From positions 1-36,006 of the forward strand of contig JAUNOM010000026.1 of NCBI GenBank assembly GCA_030531085.1: DNA of 36,006 nt, written 5' to 3'. Of the stretch, positions 32,452-36,006 are shown in pieces. This DNA is from Prevotellaceae bacterium (GTDB lineage: Bacteria > Bacteroidota > Bacteroidia > Bacteroidales > Bacteroidaceae). The position numbers and the translations under genes are program-made. The notes below the pieces were generated by a model. That model saw nothing but the letters and a program-made list of their open reading frames with translations, had not been told where the DNA came from and ran no database searches. Position 1 is the first letter of the stretch. Every line of letters starts with the position of its first letter.

Positions 32452-35325
32452 CTATTTCTTCTTAGGTGTGAAGTTCAGTCGGTATATCGTGTGCAGCATC
32501 ACATAGTTAGGCAGCGAGTTTCTCCATGTCTCTGTCTGTCCCTGCGCGTTCACCGTGTGCTGCACATCGCTAAGCTGGTTCAGTATGTCAACTGCGTTGA
32601 CCTTGAGCACGAGGTTCCCCTTCAGCATCGTCTTTGATAGCGATGCGTTCCACACGCACGTTGTGGTGTTGAGGTTAGAGTCCGTGTATCCCGTTCGTGC
32701 CAGCACGTTCATGTCCGTTGCTATCTGCCAGTTGTGCGGCAGGTTCAGTGTCGCGTCCACTCCTCCGTTTATGTTTATCGCGTCAAATCCCTCGAATCCC
32801 TCTCTCTTCGATCTGCTGTTATGCCATGTCAGTCCTCCCTGCACTCCCACAGAGTGCTTGCCGAGCTTGCATGTCAGTGACAGCTTCTCCGTCAGTGTCA
32901 GGTTGTCCACCTTGCTTAGTGCCAGCTTCTCCGTATCGGTGGCATAGTCCACTGAGTGCACGAAGTCTCCAAAGGTGTTGGCGCTGGCCAGAAACATATT
33001 GCCGCGTCCGAATGATATGGTTGAGTATATGTGCGTGTATGCGTTCCAGTTACCGTCCACATTCTCCGCGCGCCATGTGTTGGTACCTGTGGCGCGGTCA
33101 TAATATTTCGCCTTTGCTATGGCGTCGTCCGTCTGTTTGTAACCCATCAGTATTGCGAATCTGCTCTCGGTCTTCTTATGAAATATATTCAGTAAGATGT
33201 TTGTCTCATGTGTCCTTGAGTTGTGCAGGTTTGGGTTCTTCACATAGATGTTCACAGGGTCATGGTCGTTTATTATATTCAGACGTTCGTAGATACTGGG
33301 CAGCCCGGTATAGTACTTGTAGTCCAGTGTCATGTTTTTGTACCATATCTCTGTTTCATATTTATATTCCATTTTTAGCTTTGGTGATATGCTGTGCCTG
33401 AAGCGTGTCACCGTCGTGTCCATTCCTGCTTTGCTGTACTGCATCCGCTCGTTACTCATGTTGTCCTCCATAGCCAGCATAAACTGGTACTGGTCCTTAA
33501 TACTCTGCGCGTCAGGTATGTGTCCCAGATATATCTCAACCCCTGGCTTGTATCTGTCAGTGATGTGCCTGGAGTCATGGCTGTTGTTCATGTCTATGTC
33601 CAGCATTTCCGGTGATATGGACGATGGCGGCAGCAGCCCCGCTGTGGCACCGTCAGTGAATGTCCACGAGTTCTGTCTCAATATTTCCGGACCGCTTATG
33701 TGGCTGCGTCTGTATTCTATTTTTGGCACTATCACCCAGTATGTCATCTCTTTTATCTTGTATGGCCAGTAGTATCGCTGATATTCCGCGGTGGCGTATA
33801 CTTCCCTGTTCCTGTTTATGTAGTTGGAGTGTTGCAGAATGTCCTCGCCGTCCCCCTTACTGTTTACCACGCGGTTGTATGCCACTCTCTGCTCATCGTC
33901 GTAATGATTGTATTTCCATCCGGCGGACAACTCCACATTGTCCGGTGTACCCTTGATCTTTATTGTGGACTTAGCGTCGGCCTGCAGTATCATTCTGTCG
34001 TACACTCCAAGTTTATTGCGTCCCAGACGGTTCTGCATGATGCTTCTGTATCGTGATGACTGCCATGACGGTGCGAAGAGCGAGTCCAGCGCCTGCATAC
34101 GGTACTCCTCCTCCGGTGCCGCTGTCATCTCCACGCTGTTAGTCAGTCGGCTGTAGCTGTTGTGCATATAGTCTATCTGTGGTGTTACCTCCACGTACAC
34201 ATTGTCTCCAGAGTACTGCATACTGTGCTTTGACATCAGGTGCCGCTTTGTGTCCCTGTACTCATCCATCCGTCGTCCGTATATGTCTCCCGCGTCATAG
34301 AAACTGACGCTGCTCGTCTTCTCATTCACCACCGGCTTCTCCTCTGTCAGTGTCAGGTCTCCCAGCCACTTGTATTTCCCCTTTACAGCCAGATAGTCCA
34401 GTCCGCCCATTATCAGGTTCATCCGTCCGGCCTGTGCCCATCCGCTGTTCCAGTTTCCATCCGCCTTGCCCATCTGTGTGTTTCTGATGTTGTTCGCGTT
34501 AAAGAATAGCGCCAGCCTTGACTTTCCGTAGTGTCCTATGCCGAATCCCCTTGCCATATATCTGTCGTCAGGCAGTCCGTAGGCAGCCTCGAGGTTGCTT
34601 ATTATTCCCTTTGAGTATATCTTCTTCAGCGTCACGTCCATGGTGATATGCTCCCTGCCCATGGACAGAATCTTCCTCTTGTCCTTCAGGTACTCGTCTC
34701 GGTCTGCGCGGTCATACACCTTGATGTTCTTTACCGTGTACGCCGGCAGGTTCTGCAGTGCAATCTGCGGGTTGCCAGAGAAGAAGTCCTCACCGTTTAC
34801 CAGCAGGCTCTCTATCAGTTGTCCGTTCACTCTGATTTCCCCGTCATTAATCTCCGCTCCCGGCAGTTGCTTTACGAGGTCGTTGAGCATGGAACCCTCC
34901 GCAAGGTTGAAGGCATCCGCATTGTACACCACAGTGTCCCCTTTGTGCACCATCTTTATGAGGGTGCCGCGCACGGTCACCTCGTCCAGGCTCATCTCGC
35001 GCATCTTCCGCATCCTCAGATCATCCAGCATTATGAAGCGGTTGCGCCATGTCGAGATGTTAAATGACATCTGTTCTGTATCATATCCGTCCTTCTTTAC
35101 TATGATGGTATATTTGCCCGGGCGGTAGTCAAATTCCAATATATAGTTATTGCTTGTAACCCTTGATTCCACGGTCAGAGAGTCATTCCATATAACCTTA
35201 AACCCAACACTGTCGAGGCACTCCTCTGTGAAGTTGTCTAATACACGCAGACACGTGGCGATTTTATGTTGGGCGGCTATAGTTTGTGAGATGCAAAGAA
35301 GGATTAGGAATAATGTGTATTTCAT
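32452..35325 (-). CDS. TonB-dependent-receptor-like outer-membrane protein
   Basis: The 957-residue protein has a signal peptide (MKYTLFLILLCISQTIAAQ). A carboxypeptidase-regulatory-like beta domain spans about residues 20-115, then a plug-type region: DTVVYNADAFNLAEGS, LVKQLPGAEI, and LVNGEDFFSGNP. A long C-terminal barrel is rich in Tyr, Asn and alternating strands and ends near IYRLNFTPKKK. I chose the ATG at 35325; the open frame before it crosses the C8 tract and hairpin. Large outer-membrane receptors of this type accompany Bacteroidales peptide exporters and may form the outer-membrane exit or a receptor for the product. It is followed after six bases by the ABC exporter gene. Confidence 0.85.
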   Translation of the reverse strand: MKYTLFLILLCISQTIAAQHKIATCLRVLDNFTEECLDSVGFKVIWNDSLTVESRVTSNNYILEFDYRPGKYTIIVKKDGYDTEQMSFNISTWRNRFIMLDDLRMRKMREMSLDEVTVRGTLIKMVHKGDTVVYNADAFNLAEGSMLNDLVKQLPGAEINDGEIRVNGQLIESLLVNGEDFFSGNPQIALQNLPAYTVKNIKVYDRADRDEYLKDKRKILSMGREHITMDVTLKKIYSKGIISNLEAAYGLPDDRYMARGFGIGHYGKSRLALFFNANNIRNTQMGKADGNWNSGWAQAGRMNLIMGGLDYLAVKGKYKWLGDLTLTEEKPVVNEKTSSVSFYDAGDIYGRRMDEYRDTKRHLMSKHSMQYSGDNVYVEVTPQIDYMHNSYSRLTNSVEMTAAPEEEYRMQALDSLFAPSWQSSRYRSIMQNRLGRNKLGVYDRMILQADAKSTIKIKGTPDNVELSAGWKYNHYDDEQRVAYNRVVNSKGDGEDILQHSNYINRNREVYATAEYQRYYWPYKIKEMTYWVIVPKIEYRRSHISGPEILRQNSWTFTDGATAGLLPPSSISPEMLDIDMNNSHDSRHITDRYKPGVEIYLGHIPDAQSIKDQYQFMLAMEDNMSNERMQYSKAGMDTTVTRFRHSISPKLKMEYKYETEIWYKNMTLDYKYYTGLPSIYERLNIINDHDPVNIYVKNPNLHNSRTHETNILLNIFHKKTESRFAILMGYKQTDDAIAKAKYYDRATGTNTWRAENVDGNWNAYTHIYSTISFGRGNMFLASANTFGDFVHSVDYATDTEKLALSKVDNLTLTEKLSLTCKLGKHSVGVQGGLTWHNSRSKREGFEGFDAININGGVDATLNLPHNWQIATDMNVLARTGYTDSNLNTTTCVWNASLSKTMLKGNLVLKVNAVDILNQLSDVQHTVNAQGQTETWRNSLPNYVMLHTIYRLNFTPKKK

Positions 35326-35331
35326 ATCTAT

Positions 35332-35375
35332 GGGGGGGGTGATGGCCAATGGCATCTTTAATAATGCCATTGGCC
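35332..35375 (-). promoter_or_regulatory. Perfect 12-bp hairpin and C8 tract between precursor and export genes
   Basis: On the minus strand, GGCCAATGGCAT (35375-35364) pairs perfectly with ATGCCATTGGCC (35355-35344) around an eight-base loop. Four bases later a run of eight C (35339-35332) precedes the outer-membrane protein ATG by six bases. There is no T-run, so this looks more like an RNA-stabilising or partial-termination element than a full terminator. The C tract occupies the ribosome-binding region. Confidence 0.65.
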
Positions 35376-35402
35376 TGATAAAGTTAAATATTAATGATTA
35401 TA

Positions 35403-35621
35403 TTAGGAATTAGATTGTGGAGTTGCTGACGGACTCGTTGTTGGAGTACAAGTATTGCATACTTTATTGCAAGAGCAATTAGGTACATTTATTGTCAGAC
35501 TTTCCGCTTGTATATATACATCTACGGAGCCAAAGCCACCTCTCAATTGTCCTTCTTGATCTGTTCTCAAAGGTACGTAGTCCGAATGGACAAGCTGTAC
35601 TAAATCTTTCTTTAGTTTCAT
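35403..35621 (-). CDS. RiPP precursor peptide with double-glycine leader
   Basis: The 72-residue peptide has a leader of about 29 residues (starting MKLKKDLVQLV, with DQEG before LRGG) that ends at G28-G29, the expected C39 cleavage point, as in GG-type Bacteroidales precursors. The 43-residue core starts FGSVDVYIQAES and carries four cysteines at 49, 51, 55 and 58 (C-S-C-N-K-V-C-N-T-C). It ends in a Thr/Ser/Pro/Asn-rich tail from residue 59 to 72. The maturase gene ends 18 bases upstream and the outer-membrane gene follows. The cysteines are the likely radical-SAM targets and the Ser/Thr tail could accept sugars; both are inference. Confidence 0.8.
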   Translation of the reverse strand: MKLKKDLVQLVHSDYVPLRTDQEGQLRGGFGSVDVYIQAESLTINVPNCSCNKVCNTCTPTTSPSATPQSNS

Positions 35622-35639
35622 TTTTGTTTTTTTTAATGG

Positions 35640-36006
35640 TTAATAATTATGTGATTGCAGCTGCTTGCTCCTCTTTATGATTTGTTTCACCTTTTCTTCC
35701 AGTACTGTTTGTTTCATCCTTTCTGTTTGTCCGGCTAAACATCCTACAGGACGATAGTTCTCAAACTTATGTTGACTGCACATCCCATGGCAAATAGGAT
35801 ATATGATACACTGGAAGCAGGTCTCGTTTCCCCATTTCGTGGCATTTCTTCTTGTGTTCTTGTCGTTGAATAATGTATCCCCGTCCTCATTAATGACGCC
35901 TTCCGCATTTTCTGAAGAGAAGTCGCGTGCAGTGCAGCGAAACAGGTCGCCATTATAATTAGGGTCTGCTGAATTAATTTCCGGCCACAGACAGAGAGTA
36001 GCAGAT
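35640..36006 (-). CDS. Radical-SAM peptide maturase, C-terminal SPASM part (cut by window edge)
   Basis: The last 121 residues of a larger protein are visible; its start is beyond the window. They contain an upstream Cys (LFRC), then C-x2-C-x5-C-x3-C (ETCFQCIIYPICHGMC) and a further Cys 13 residues later (YRPVGC), the pattern of SPASM domains that bind auxiliary iron-sulfur clusters. A basic helical tail ends QSHNY. The radical-SAM core is not in view, so the name rests on the SPASM motif and on the precursor gene directly downstream. Such enzymes make thioether, carbon-carbon or epimerised residues in peptides. Confidence 0.8.
   Translation of the reverse strand, partial: SATLCLWPEINSADPNYNGDLFRCTARDFSSENAEGVINEDGDTLFNDKNTRRNATKWGNETCFQCIIYPICHGMCSQHKFENYRPVGCLAGQTERMKQTVLEEKVKQIIKRSKQLQSHNY

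Larger units (their letters stand above)
26917..36006 (-). other. RiPP biosynthetic operon with glycosylation genes (left end complete, right end cut)
   Basis: Eight genes on the minus strand with gaps of at most about 80 bases encode, in transcription order, a radical-SAM/SPASM maturase (partial), a GG-leader precursor, an outer-membrane TonB-receptor-like protein, a C39-peptidase ABC exporter, a short HlyD-like protein, a glycosyltransferase-like protein, UDP-galactopyranose mutase and another glycosyltransferase-like protein. The first five form a recognisable radical-SAM RiPP set; the last three suggest sugar decoration. The distal genes are clearly more AT-rich than the GH95 gene next door. 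The upstream promoter lies outside the window. Confidence 0.75.

Noticed and set aside
32697-33401. Plus-strand 234-codon frame opposite the outer-membrane receptor
   Set aside because: The frame is Cys/Ser/Arg-rich with no family features; the minus-strand barrel protein is clear.
35744-35953. Minus-strand 69-codon frame beyond the precursor gene
   Set aside because: It overlaps, in another frame, the SPASM coding region whose cysteine motif and stop at 35640 are clear.

Overview
The window looks like chromosomal DNA from a Bacteroidales bacterium, possibly a Prevotella-type genus. The evidence is the Bacteroides/Flavobacteria-type conjugation gene set (DUF4134 pilin-like proteins, DUF4133/TraF, TraG, TraJ), promoter cores that fit the Bacteroidales -7 consensus TAnnTTTG about 33 bases before several start codons, a GH95 fucosidase, and a natural-product operon with a Gly-Gly leader peptide of the Bacteroidales type. 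No rRNA, tRNA, CRISPR array or transposase was seen.

Region 1 (1 to about 17.2 kb, all genes on the minus strand) is one end of an integrative conjugative element. From the outer end inward it holds a tyrosine integrase with candidate arm-type repeats, a Cys-rich hypothetical gene, an excisionase-like helix-turn-helix protein, a RepA-like ATPase, a primase-like Toprim protein preceded by two ~62-bp direct repeats, a cargo operon (AbiEi-like regulator, AbiEii-like nucleotidyltransferase, calcineurin-like phosphoesterase), and then the transfer operon, which runs off the left edge inside traJ. A strong terminator separates the cargo operon from the transfer genes.

Region 2 (17.48 to 24.0 kb, plus strand) is a tight seven-gene operon. 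Every product has an N-terminal signal peptide: a WG-repeat protein, a 420-residue unknown, two paralogous ~155-residue proteins flanking a small predicted outer-membrane barrel, and two further envelope proteins. Its function is unknown. A stand-alone GH95 alpha-L-fucosidase-type gene follows (24.36 to 26.81 kb), closed by a long bidirectional hairpin.

Region 3 (26.9 to 36.0 kb, minus strand) is the most interesting part. It is a ribosomal peptide (RiPP) operon in the order radical-SAM/SPASM maturase (cut by the window edge), precursor peptide with a double-glycine leader and four clustered cysteines, TonB-receptor-like outer-membrane protein, C39-peptidase ABC exporter, very short HlyD-like protein, glycosyltransferase-like protein, UDP-galactopyranose mutase (glf), and a second glycosyltransferase-like protein. 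Tight spacing suggests one transcription unit. The layout implies a radical-SAM-modified peptide that may also carry galactofuranose or another sugar. A perfect hairpin and a C8 tract lie just after the precursor gene and may set precursor-to-enzyme ratios.
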